DNA of 64,000 nucleotides from assembly GCF_030009775.1 (NCBI RefSeq), contig NZ_JASCTH010000020.1, forward strand, positions 1 to 64,000, read 5' to 3'. Positions 28,564-36,956 of the stretch are shown piece by piece (within the stretch, counting starts at the first letter, position 1; every line of letters begins with the position of its first letter). This stretch comes from Actinoplanes sandaracinus (GTDB lineage: Bacteria; Actinomycetota; Actinomycetes; Mycobacteriales; Micromonosporaceae). A model generated the notes under the pieces. That model had not been told where the DNA came from. It worked only from the letters and a program-made list of their open reading frames with translations, and did no database searches. The translations under genes and the position numbers were made by a program.

Positions 28564-30489
28564 TCAGAGTCGTCTGGCCCGCAGATGCTCGGCCACCGAC
28601 CAGGCTTGGAACGGGCATCCGGTGGCCCGGTGCGGCGGGTCGCCGTCGGCGGTCTCCGAGATCGAACCGAGCCCGTGTTCGGCCAGGTGCCCTTCGATGT
28701 CGGCGAGCAGGTCGGATCCGCTGAGGCCGAGCCGGTGCAGGGCGGTCGCCCACGAGCCGGTGAGCCAGGGCCAGACCGTGCCGGTGTGGTAGGCCCGGTC
28801 TCGTTCGGCGGGCGTGCCCCGGTGCCGTCCCGAGTACCCGGCCTCGCCGGGCGCCAGGCTGCGCGGCCCGAGCGGGGTCAGCAGGGTGGCGCCGAGCCGG
28901 TCCAGGACGGCCCGGTTCGGGCGTGCCGGGGCGTGCGGCAGGGACCAGGCGAGCAACTGGTTGGGGCGGAGCACGGGATTCGCGATCGAGGCGGCCGGGC
29001 CGGGGTCGCCGACCACGTCGTGGAGCAGGCCGCCGGGCGCCGGGAAGAGCCGGGCGAACCCCTCCCGGGCCTGCGGGCAGGCCCGCTCGGCGGGACCGGG
29101 TGGCGAACCGGTGCGGGCGGACAGTTCCAGCACCGTGGCCAGGCCGTTGATCCAGAGCGCGTTCACCTCGACCGGCTTGCCCGCGCGGGCGGTCACCGGA
29201 ACGCCGTCGACGCGGGCGTCCATCCAGGTCAGGGCCTCACCGGGGGCGCCGGCGCGGAGCAGGCCGTCGGCCGGGTCGGCGCCGATGCCGTAGCGGGTGC
29301 CGGCCAGGTGGTAGGCGACGATGTCGCGCAGCGCGGGCAGCAACTCCACGGCCAGGTCGTCGTCACCGGTGGCGGCCACGTGCCGGCCGACCGCGTGCAG
29401 GAACCAGAGCGTGCCGTCGACGGTGTTGTACTCGACCCCGCCGGTGTCGGCGGTGTTCGCCAGCATGCCCTCGGAAAGGGTGCCGGCGTACGCCCGGAGG
29501 AGTTCCCGGCCCTCGGAGGAGCGGTTCGTGGCCAGGAACAGGCCCTCGTAGCTGGTCATCGTGTCCCGGGACCAGGCCCCGAACCAGGGATAGCCGGCGA
29601 CCACGTCCGGGCCGTTGACGGTGTGCACCACGAACGCGTCGGCGGCCAGCGCCAGGGTGGCCTGGATGTCGTCGGCGGGAGCGGCGGCCGCGACCACGGC
29701 CCGGTTGCGGAGCCGGGCGGCGGCCACGGCCGGTCCGGCCGGTGGCGGCGGATCGTTCAGGTCACCGGCCCAGGCCGACACCTCGGCGATCTCGCCGGGA
29801 CGGTCCAGCGTCACGTGGAAGCTTCCCGCGTACCAGAGATCCTCTGTTGACGTGAGGCCCCGCTCCTCCTCGGTGCGGTGCCGGACGTCGCGGAACCAGT
29901 CGCCGCCCGGGGTGAAGCCCGGGCCGTTGATCCGGTAGGCGTTCTCGACGACGCAGCCGTCCGCGACGGCGGTCACCGCCGGAGGCGGGCCGTTCGCCGT
30001 ACGTTCGCCGTGCGCGTCCCGCCAGGTGCAGAGGGCCTCCAGGGTGAGCCGGACCGGACCGCCGGAGACCAGCCGGTGCACGATCGCGACCGCCGGCCGG
30101 CCGTGCACCGCGGCGATCTCCCGTTCGATCACCACCTCGCCGAGCCGCCATCGCCATCGCGGCACCCCGTCGACGAGTGCGAAACCGGCCAGCAGGCGGT
30201 GCCCGGTGGGGGAGATCGCGCCGTCGGCCCACTCGTGCACGCCGAGTCGCACCACGGCGCCGGACGGACATGTGACGACCGGGTCGAGCGACGCCAGTCC
30301 CAGCCTTCGGGACGCCGGCGTGTGGTCCGCGACCACCAAAAGGCCGTGGTACCTGCGGGTTCGTAAACCGCTGACCGTTCCCATGGCATAGCCGCCGACT
30401 CCGTCGGGTACGAGCCATTCCCGGGTGGCGCCCTCAGCGAGGCGGGCGCAGACCTGGGGTCCGAAGGTGATCGGGCGGGCAGTTGCCAA
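28564..30489 (-). CDS. Glycogen debranching enzyme (amylo-alpha-1,6-glucosidase)
   Basis: About 641 residues. The N-terminal debranching domain has the family start FGPQVCARLAEGATREWLVP, then GGYAMGTVSGLRTRRYHGLL. The C-terminal (alpha/alpha)6 domain carries GYPWFGAWSRDTMTSYEGLF, where an acidic residue acts in catalysis. It removes alpha-1,6 branches from glycogen. The start is uncertain: a TTG at 30489 has GGGGT upstream and matches the expected N-terminus, while an ATG at 30579 would add 30 residues. It is divergent from a GH63-like glucosidase, so the pair probably serves alpha-glucan turnover. Confidence 0.85.
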   Translation of the reverse strand: MATARPITFGPQVCARLAEGATREWLVPDGVGGYAMGTVSGLRTRRYHGLLVVADHTPASRRLGLASLDPVVTCPSGAVVRLGVHEWADGAISPTGHRLLAGFALVDGVPRWRWRLGEVVIEREIAAVHGRPAVAIVHRLVSGGPVRLTLEALCTWRDAHGERTANGPPPAVTAVADGCVVENAYRINGPGFTPGGDWFRDVRHRTEEERGLTSTEDLWYAGSFHVTLDRPGEIAEVSAWAGDLNDPPPPAGPAVAAARLRNRAVVAAAAPADDIQATLALAADAFVVHTVNGPDVVAGYPWFGAWSRDTMTSYEGLFLATNRSSEGRELLRAYAGTLSEGMLANTADTGGVEYNTVDGTLWFLHAVGRHVAATGDDDLAVELLPALRDIVAYHLAGTRYGIGADPADGLLRAGAPGEALTWMDARVDGVPVTARAGKPVEVNALWINGLATVLELSARTGSPPGPAERACPQAREGFARLFPAPGGLLHDVVGDPGPAASIANPVLRPNQLLAWSLPHAPARPNRAVLDRLGATLLTPLGPRSLAPGEAGYSGRHRGTPAERDRAYHTGTVWPWLTGSWATALHRLGLSGSDLLADIEGHLAEHGLGSISETADGDPPHRATGCPFQAWSVAEHLRARRL

Positions 30490-30612
30490 GGGAGTACCCC
30501 CAACCGTGGGCGGAATCGGTCGGCCGTTGCACGATGAGGTTGGTCGCGTCGGTGCGGACGCCGTGGTGGCTTCGGACATCCGGTCTCGAGGAAGGTCGCG
30601 AACAAGCCTCAC

Positions 30613-30641
30613 TTGACACATGAGCGTGACAACCTCAGTGT
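30613..30641 (+). promoter_or_regulatory. Promoter for the GH63-like gene
   Basis: A consensus TTGACA (30613-30618) is followed at 17 bp by CAGTGT (30636-30641), an acceptable actinomycete -10. GGGGAGG (30652-30658) lies downstream but is too far from the main start; it may serve a short ORF (GTG 30670 to TGA 30696) whose stop overlaps the GTG at 30693. Confidence 0.5.
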
Positions 30642-30692
30642 GATCGACTCCGGGGAGGAATTGCGGCCAGTGGGGGATATCGGGTTGTGGGG

Positions 30693-33320
30693 GTGAGAAC
30701 GGACGTGTCGGAGCGCGTACGCCTGGCCCAGGCGGACTCCGGCGAGCAGCCGTGGCGCGCGTGGGGCCCGTACGTCGCCGAGCGCGCCTGGGGCACGGTC
30801 CGGGAGGACTACAGCGAGCACGGCACGGCGTGGGACTACTTCCCGCACGACCACGCGCGCTCCCGGGCGTACCGGTGGAACGAGGACGGCATGGCCGGTC
30901 TCTGCGACGACCGGCAGACGTTCGCCTTCGCGCTCGCCCTGTGGAACGGCAAGGACCCGATCCTCAAGGAGCGGATGTTCGGCCTCGGCGGCGACGGTGG
31001 CAACCACGGCGAGGACGCCAAGGAGTACTGGTGGTACCAGGACTCCACACCCACCCACTCGTGGATGCGCTGGCGCTACCACTATCCGCAGGCCGAGTTC
31101 CCCTACGACCAGCTGGTCCGGGTGAACGGGGCGCGCTCGCGCAACGAGGGCGAGTACGAACTCGTCGACACCGGCGTCTTCGACCACGACCGGTTCTGGG
31201 CGGTGACCGTCGACTACGCCAAGGCCTCCCCGACCGACGTCTGCATCGCGATCACCGTCAGCAACCGCGGGCCCGACCCGGCGGTCCTGCACGTGCTGCC
31301 CACCCTCTGGTTCCGTAACACCTGGGCCTGGGGGCTGCCGGGCCGTCACGCGCCGGCCATGACCGGTGTTCCGGGACGGATCGACGGACAGCACCAGTCG
31401 CTCGGCCACCTGTCTCTCGAGGGCCAGGGCGGGCCGGTCGCGCTGATGTGCGACAACGAGACGAACGCGCAGCGCCTGTGGGGACTGCCCGGGCGCAGCC
31501 CGTACCCGAAGGACGGGATCAACGACCACCTGATCCACCGCGCGCCCACGGTGAACCCGGCCGGGACCGGGACCAAGGGGGCGCTGCACTACCGGCTGTG
31601 GATGGGGGCGGGCGAGACCCGCACCCTCCGGCTGCGTCTCACCCAGAGTGACAAGCCGTTGCCCTCGGCGGACCTGGGGGACGGCTGGGCCGGGGTGATG
31701 CGCGCCCGGCGCGCCGAGGCCGACGAGTTCTTCGACGACGTGCTGCCGGAGGCGGCGACCGCGGACGAGAAGGACGTGGCGCGCCAAGCCGTCGCCGGGC
31801 TGATGTGGGGCAAGCAGTTCTACCACTTCGACGTGAAGCAGTGGCTGCGCGGCGACCCGGGCAACGCGCCGCCGCCACCGGGCCGGCGTTACGGGCGTAA
31901 CAACGGCTGGTGGCACATGAACAGCTTCGACGTCATCAGCATGCCGGATCCGTGGGAGTACCCCTGGTACGCCGCCTGGGACCTGGCGTTCCACTGTGTC
32001 AGCATCGCCCGCGTCGATCCCGGCTTCGCGAAGTCGCAGCTCACACTGCTGCTGCGCGAGTGGTACATGCACCCCAACGGGCAGATCCCGGCGTACGAGT
32101 GGTCGTTCTCCGACGTGAACCCGCCGGTGCACGCCTGGGCGGCGCTGCAGGTGTTCCGGATCGACGGCTCCCGCGACTTCGACTTCCTCTCTCGGGTGAT
32201 GCACAAGCTGCTGCTCAACTTCACCTGGTGGGTCAACCGCAAGGACGTCGGCGGCAACAACGTCTTCGAGGGCGGCTTCCTCGGCCTCGACAACGTCGGC
32301 CCGTTCGACCGGTCGGCCGCGCTGCCGGTCGCCGGGGTGCTCGAACAGTCCGACGGCACGGGCTGGATGGCGATGTACGCGCTCAACCTGCTCGACATGG
32401 CGATCCTGCTGGCCCGGCACGACCGCGCCTATGAGGACATGGCGACCAAGTTCTTCGAGCACTTCACGTACATCGCGGAGGCCGCGTACCGGCAGGGGCT
32501 GTGGGACGAGGAGGACAGCTTCTTCTACGACGTGCTGCGGTTGCCGGACGGCCACAAGGTGCCGCTGAAGGCCCGCTCCATCGTCGGCCTGCTGCCGCTG
32601 GCGGCCACCACCCGCCTCACCTCGGAGACCCTCAGCCGGCTACCGGAGATCAACTCGCGGGTCCGGTGGATGCTCCACCATCAGGGCGAGTTCGGTGATG
32701 TGATCAGTGCGCGGCGGCTCGGCGGCGCCGACCGGCGCCAGCAGCGCCTGCTCAGCATGGTCGGCCAGGATCAGCTGCTGCGCATCCTGGCACGTCTGCT
32801 CGACCCCGAGGAGTTCCTTTCGCCGTACGGGCTGCGCACGCTGTCGCGCTCCCACCTGGAGAAGCCGTTCACGGTCTCGCTGGGCGGCTCGGACTTCACC
32901 GTCGGCTACGAGCCGGCCGAGAGCACCAGCGGCCTGTTCGGCGGCAACTCCAACTGGCGCGGGCCGGTCTGGATGCCGGTCAACTACCTGCTGATCCAGG
33001 CGCTGCGCGAGTACGCCGAGTTCTACGGCGAGGATCTGAAGGCCGAGTACCCGACCGGCTCGCAGCGCAAGGCCGGGCTCACCGAGATCGCCGACGACCT
33101 GTCCCGCCGGCTGATCGGCCTGTTCGTGCCGGACGCCGACGGACGGCGCCCGATCTACGGGGCGACCGAACTGTTCCAGAACCATCCCGACTGGAAGGAC
33201 CTGGTCGCCTTCCCGGAGTACTTCCACGGCGACAACGGGGCCGGGCTCGGCGCCTGGCACCAGACCGGGTGGACCGCCCTGGTGATCGACCTGGTCTTCA
33301 ACCTGAGGTCTCCTCGCTGA
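30693..33320 (+). CDS. GH63-like (MGH1-like) glucosidase
   Basis: An 875-residue cytoplasmic protein (no signal peptide). The N-terminal half is beta-rich with the family pattern GTVREDYSEHGTAWDYFPHD; the C-terminal half is an (alpha/alpha)6 barrel similar to mannosyl-oligosaccharide glucosidase, with PWYAAWDLAFHC, NGQIPAYEWSFSDVNPP and GNSNWRGPVWMPVNYL. These aromatic and acidic motifs are typical of bacterial GH63-like enzymes acting on short alpha-glucosides, but the substrate is unproven. Alternative GTG starts are at 30687 and 30705. It is divergent from the debranching enzyme, which supports a role in alpha-glucan metabolism. Confidence 0.83.
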   Translation: MRTDVSERVRLAQADSGEQPWRAWGPYVAERAWGTVREDYSEHGTAWDYFPHDHARSRAYRWNEDGMAGLCDDRQTFAFALALWNGKDPILKERMFGLGGDGGNHGEDAKEYWWYQDSTPTHSWMRWRYHYPQAEFPYDQLVRVNGARSRNEGEYELVDTGVFDHDRFWAVTVDYAKASPTDVCIAITVSNRGPDPAVLHVLPTLWFRNTWAWGLPGRHAPAMTGVPGRIDGQHQSLGHLSLEGQGGPVALMCDNETNAQRLWGLPGRSPYPKDGINDHLIHRAPTVNPAGTGTKGALHYRLWMGAGETRTLRLRLTQSDKPLPSADLGDGWAGVMRARRAEADEFFDDVLPEAATADEKDVARQAVAGLMWGKQFYHFDVKQWLRGDPGNAPPPPGRRYGRNNGWWHMNSFDVISMPDPWEYPWYAAWDLAFHCVSIARVDPGFAKSQLTLLLREWYMHPNGQIPAYEWSFSDVNPPVHAWAALQVFRIDGSRDFDFLSRVMHKLLLNFTWWVNRKDVGGNNVFEGGFLGLDNVGPFDRSAALPVAGVLEQSDGTGWMAMYALNLLDMAILLARHDRAYEDMATKFFEHFTYIAEAAYRQGLWDEEDSFFYDVLRLPDGHKVPLKARSIVGLLPLAATTRLTSETLSRLPEINSRVRWMLHHQGEFGDVISARRLGGADRRQQRLLSMVGQDQLLRILARLLDPEEFLSPYGLRTLSRSHLEKPFTVSLGGSDFTVGYEPAESTSGLFGGNSNWRGPVWMPVNYLLIQALREYAEFYGEDLKAEYPTGSQRKAGLTEIADDLSRRLIGLFVPDADGRRPIYGATELFQNHPDWKDLVAFPEYFHGDNGAGLGAWHQTGWTALVIDLVFNLRSPR

Positions 33321-33363
33321 GGCCCGGACTCGAGGTCCTGAGGCCCGTGTCTCGGGAAACCGG

Positions 33364-33395
33364 CGTGCGCGCCGCCCGCCGGGGCAGCGCGCACG
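33364..33395. terminator. Bidirectional terminator
   Basis: CGTGCGCGC (33364-33372) and GCGCGCACG (33387-33395) form a perfect 9-bp stem between the stops of the convergent GH63-like gene and the small protein at 33409. Confidence 0.6.
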
Positions 33396-33408
33396 GTGAC
33401 CGGTCAGG

Positions 33409-33681
33409 TCAGTGGGCGCGGGTGACGATCACCTCGGCCACGTGGCGCAACTGTTCGTGGTCGGGGTGGAAGCCGGCGGCGATGTCCGGGTGCAGGCCGG
33501 CCCTGGCCTGCTCCAGGAGCATGCTGGTGACCTGCTCGACGCTCTCCCCGGAGTAGTGCTGCCCGACCTTCACGGTCGCGGCCTGCAGGGCGGAGCTGAG
33601 TTGATCCTCCAGCGGACCGCGCAGCTTCTCCTCCACGGGGTTGAGCGACTGCGGGTCGAGAGTGACATGCGGCTCGGTCAA
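33409..33681 (-). CDS. Small conserved-looking protein of unknown function
   Basis: A 90-residue soluble, mostly helical protein rich in Glu, Gln and His (SLNPVEEKLRGPLEDQLSSA; FHPDHEQLRHVAEVIV). It begins at a TTG that has GGAGGG 6 bases upstream; earlier starts would run into unsupported sequence. No motif is recognised. It stands alone, convergent with the GH63-like gene. Confidence 0.65.
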   Translation of the reverse strand: MTEPHVTLDPQSLNPVEEKLRGPLEDQLSSALQAATVKVGQHYSGESVEQVTSMLLEQARAGLHPDIAAGFHPDHEQLRHVAEVIVTRAH

Positions 33682-34183
33682 GGTTTCCCTCCGGAGGTCA
33701 GCGACGCCTGCCGGATACCCGCGCGCCCGGCGGCGGTAAACCCGGAAAGGGCTTTCCCGCGTACGTTCACCTCCAAGGATTACCCGGTCCCGGAGGGCCG
33801 GTCGTGGCACACCTCGCGGGCCGGAATCCGGGCCGTCACGCGTAGGGTGGTCGATGAGCGGGCCGCCGGGCGGACTCGTCCGGTCGCCGTCCCCTCGCGG
33901 GACCGGGCGGCGAACTTCGGTACCAGCGCTCGCGTGGAGGCGTACGACCCCGCGACGCGCGAACCGAGGAGACCCGGCGGTTTCAGGCCCGGGTTCTCGG
34001 CGGGGTTCGCGAACGGGGTGGATGGCCGCCACAACCGGCGGTTGGGCGAGGTCGCACACCTGGTCGTGGCGATGTGAGATCCGTCCCCGAACTTTTCCAG
34101 CGGTGAGCTGTACCGTGAGAGGCTGAGTCACTCGCCCCGGACCCCGGCGTGGCATCGATGCCGCAGCGAGACTGGACCGAGGG
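33682..34183. other. 502-bp spacer with no gene seen
   Basis: ORFs crossing this stretch have no ribosome sites and poor coding character. The right end carries GAGGG upstream of the desaturase start. No clear promoter or repeat was found. Confidence 0.5.
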
Positions 34184-35203
34184 ATGGACATCATCGAAAC
34201 CGCTACATCACGTGGCAGCGCCTATGCGGAACTCTCCCGCCTGATCAAGAAGGCCGGCCTGCTCGACCGCCGCCCGGGTTATTACATCGTTCACGCGGGT
34301 CTCCTCGGGGCCGCCTGTGTGGCCTCCCTGCTGGCCCTGGTCCTGATCGGCGACTCCTGGTGGCAGATGGCCGTGGCCGTCGTCTTCGCGGTGCTCTCCA
34401 CGCAGCTCGGCTTTCTCGGCCACGACGCCGGGCACCGCCAGATCTTCACCTCGGGCCGGGCCAACCGGACCGCGGGCACGCTGCTCGCCAATCTCGGCGT
34501 CGCGTTCAGTTACGAGTGGTGGACCGACAAGCACAACCGGCACCACGCGCACCCCAACGACGAGGAGAAGGACCCGGACGTCGGCGTCGCCGGCCCGCTC
34601 GCCTTCACCGCCGGGCAGGTGCGGCGGGCCGCCCCGGTCGCCCGGTTCTTCCACCGGTTCCAGGCGTGGCTGTTCTTCCCGGTGCTGCTGCTGGAGGCGC
34701 TGAACCTGCGGGTCTCCAGCGTCACCTACCTGCTGCAGAAGCGGGGCTCGCGCGAGATCCGGGAGCTGGCGCTGATCACGGTGCACCTCGCCGCGTACTT
34801 CACGCTGGTCTTCCTGGTGCTCTCCCCGCTCAAGGCGGTCGTCTTCATCCTGGTGCACCAGGGGCTGTTCGGCCTCTATCTCGGCTGCGCGTTCGCGCCG
34901 AACCACAAGGGCATGCCCTCGCTGAGTGAGGCCGACGCCGCCGACTACCTGCTCCGGCAGGTTCTCACCTCCCGCAACGTGCGCGGGTTCTGGGCCACCG
35001 ACATCCTGCTGGGCGGCCTCAACTACCAGATCGAGCACCACCTGTTCCCGTCGATGCCGCGGCCGAACCTGCGCCGTTCTCAGCGGATCGTCCGGGACTT
35101 CTGCCGGGATCGCGAGATCTCCTACCTCGAGACCAGCCTGGTCGCCTCCTACGCGCAGGCGGTGCGGCACCTCGACACCGTCGGCCGGACCCCGGCCGGC
35201 TGA
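34184..35203 (+). CDS. Membrane fatty-acid (acyl-CoA/acyl-lipid) desaturase
   Basis: A 339-residue di-iron membrane desaturase. The three His boxes are intact: HDAGH (80-84), HNRHH (117-121) and QIEHH (about 282-286). The Gln in the third box is typical of front-end and DesA3-like enzymes. Four membrane segments in two hairpins separate boxes 1/2 from 3. There is no fused cytochrome b5, so ferredoxin or a reductase must supply electrons. The ATG has GAGGG upstream. The antiporter gene follows 51 bp later, so they may share a transcript. It probably tunes membrane fluidity; regiospecificity cannot be told. Confidence 0.9.
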   Translation: MDIIETATSRGSAYAELSRLIKKAGLLDRRPGYYIVHAGLLGAACVASLLALVLIGDSWWQMAVAVVFAVLSTQLGFLGHDAGHRQIFTSGRANRTAGTLLANLGVAFSYEWWTDKHNRHHAHPNDEEKDPDVGVAGPLAFTAGQVRRAAPVARFFHRFQAWLFFPVLLLEALNLRVSSVTYLLQKRGSREIRELALITVHLAAYFTLVFLVLSPLKAVVFILVHQGLFGLYLGCAFAPNHKGMPSLSEADAADYLLRQVLTSRNVRGFWATDILLGGLNYQIEHHLFPSMPRPNLRRSQRIVRDFCRDREISYLETSLVASYAQAVRHLDTVGRTPAG

Positions 35204-35254
35204 TCCGGACCGGCCGCGTCCGGCGGCCGGTGCTCTCGGAGAAGAATCGAGACG

Positions 35255-36862
35255 GTGAGAGCAGACACCGTACTTCTGTTCGTGGTCGCCGCCGTCGCGG
35301 TGGTGGTCGCGGTGCGGTGGACGGCGGAGCGGACCGGCATGCCGTCCGCGGCCCTGCTGACCATCGCCGGGATCGCCTACTCGGTGCTGCCCGGGCCGAA
35401 CATCCCGCTGAACCCGTCGTACGTCCTCGCCTTCGTGATCCCGCCGCTGCTCTACAGCGCCGCGCTCGACTCCTCGCTGCTGGCGATCCGCCGCAACCTG
35501 ACCACGGTGATCAGCCTGTCGGTGCTGCTGGTGGTGTTCACCGCCCTGATCATCGGGGTCGGCTTCACGTGGTTCGTGGCGGGGGCCACGCTCGCCGCCG
35601 GGGTGGCGGTCGGGGCCGCGGTCGCGCCCCCCGATCCGGTGGCGGCGCTCGGCGTGGCCCGGACCTCCGGGCTGCCGGTCCGGCTGGTCACCCTGATCCA
35701 GGGGGAGGGCCTGCTCAACGACGCCACCGCCCTCACCCTGCTCAGCGTCGCCGTCGTCGCGGCCGAGGGCGACGGGTTCTCGGCGCCCTCCGCGCTCGGC
35801 CAGTTCCTGCTGTCGGCCGCCGGGGGCATCGTCGCCGGCACGATCGTCGCGTACGCCGTCCGCATGCTCCGGCACGTGGCCAAGGAGCCGCTGACCGCCA
35901 ACGCCGTCTCGCTGGTCACCCCCTACGTGGCGTACCTGCTCGCCGAGCGGGTGCACGTCTCCGGTGTGCTGGCCGTCGTGGTGACCGGTCTGATCATCGG
36001 CCACGACGCCCCGCGCTGGGCGTCCGGTGCGAGCCGCCTGCAGACCGGTGCGGTCTGGCGCCTCGTCGACTACCTGCTGGAGGGACTGGTCTTCCTGCTG
36101 ATCGGCCAGCAGTTGCCGCAGATCCTGGAGGGGCTGCGGCAGTACGACGCCGGCACGATCGTTCCGGCCGTCGCGGTCACGGTCGGCGTGGTGGTGCTGT
36201 TCCGGCCGTTGTGGCTGGTTCTGACCCAGACGGTGCCGGCCGCGATCTCCCGGCGGTTCCGGGCCGCGGACGCGCTGTCCGGCCGCGAGGTGATCGCGCT
36301 CAGCTGGGCGGGCACCCGTGGCGTGATCAGCCTCGCGGCGATCTTCACCGTGCCGTTGACCACGACGGCCGGGGATCCGTTCCCGCTGCGCGACCTGCTG
36401 GTGTTCTGCACCCTGGTCGCGGTGCTGGTGACGTTGCTCGGCCAGGGCCTGACCTTCGCCTGGCTGGTGCGGGTCCTGCGGTTGCACGCCAGCGAGGCGG
36501 ATCAGGCCGTGCTGCGCAACGAGGCCCGGTCGGCGTCGGTGCACGCGGCGCTGATCCGCCTGGACGAGATGGACACCGACGAGCCGGACGCCGATCCGCG
36601 GCTGATCGCCCGGACCAGGGAGAGGCTGCACACCCGGCTGCGCCGCTATCAGGGCCGGCTGGACTCGCTGCGGTCCGGCGCCGAGGTGGGGGCCGCGTCG
36701 TCGGCCGACTATCAGGAGGAGTCACGGATGCGGCACGTCACCATCGAGGCACAGCGGGAGGAGTTGCTGCGCTGGCGGGACGCCGGCCGGCTGCCCGACG
36801 AGGGCATGCGGGTGCTGGAGCGTGAACTCGACCACGAGGAGCACATGCTGCCCCCGAAATAG
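35255..36862 (+). CDS. Na+/H+ antiporter, CPA1 family
   Basis: A 535-residue protein with about 12 membrane segments and a 120-residue cytoplasmic tail rich in Arg/Glu. The ion-binding motif is intact as GEGLLNDATAL (Asn-Asp pair), with APPDPVAA upstream and a later SWAGTRGVISLA. It exchanges Na+ or K+ for protons across the inner membrane. The start is a GTG with GGAGAAG upstream. It follows the desaturase by 51 bp and ends at a strong terminator. Confidence 0.9.
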   Translation: MRADTVLLFVVAAVAVVVAVRWTAERTGMPSAALLTIAGIAYSVLPGPNIPLNPSYVLAFVIPPLLYSAALDSSLLAIRRNLTTVISLSVLLVVFTALIIGVGFTWFVAGATLAAGVAVGAAVAPPDPVAALGVARTSGLPVRLVTLIQGEGLLNDATALTLLSVAVVAAEGDGFSAPSALGQFLLSAAGGIVAGTIVAYAVRMLRHVAKEPLTANAVSLVTPYVAYLLAERVHVSGVLAVVVTGLIIGHDAPRWASGASRLQTGAVWRLVDYLLEGLVFLLIGQQLPQILEGLRQYDAGTIVPAVAVTVGVVVLFRPLWLVLTQTVPAAISRRFRAADALSGREVIALSWAGTRGVISLAAIFTVPLTTTAGDPFPLRDLLVFCTLVAVLVTLLGQGLTFAWLVRVLRLHASEADQAVLRNEARSASVHAALIRLDEMDTDEPDADPRLIARTRERLHTRLRRYQGRLDSLRSGAEVGAASSADYQEESRMRHVTIEAQREELLRWRDAGRLPDEGMRVLERELDHEEHMLPPK

Positions 36863-36902
36863 AGCCCCGAAATAGAGCCCGGAACAAGAACCGGTGACAG
36901 GG

Positions 36903-36945
36903 CCGGTGGCCCAAGGAGAGGCTCTCGATCGCCTTGGACCACCGG
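36903..36945. terminator. Bidirectional terminator between antiporter and trpE(G)
   Basis: CCGGTGGCCCAAGG (36903-36916) pairs with CCTTGGACCACCGG (36932-36945), a 14-bp stem with one mismatch and a 15-base loop, between two convergent genes. Confidence 0.75.
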
Positions 36946-36956
36946 TACTTGTTTCG

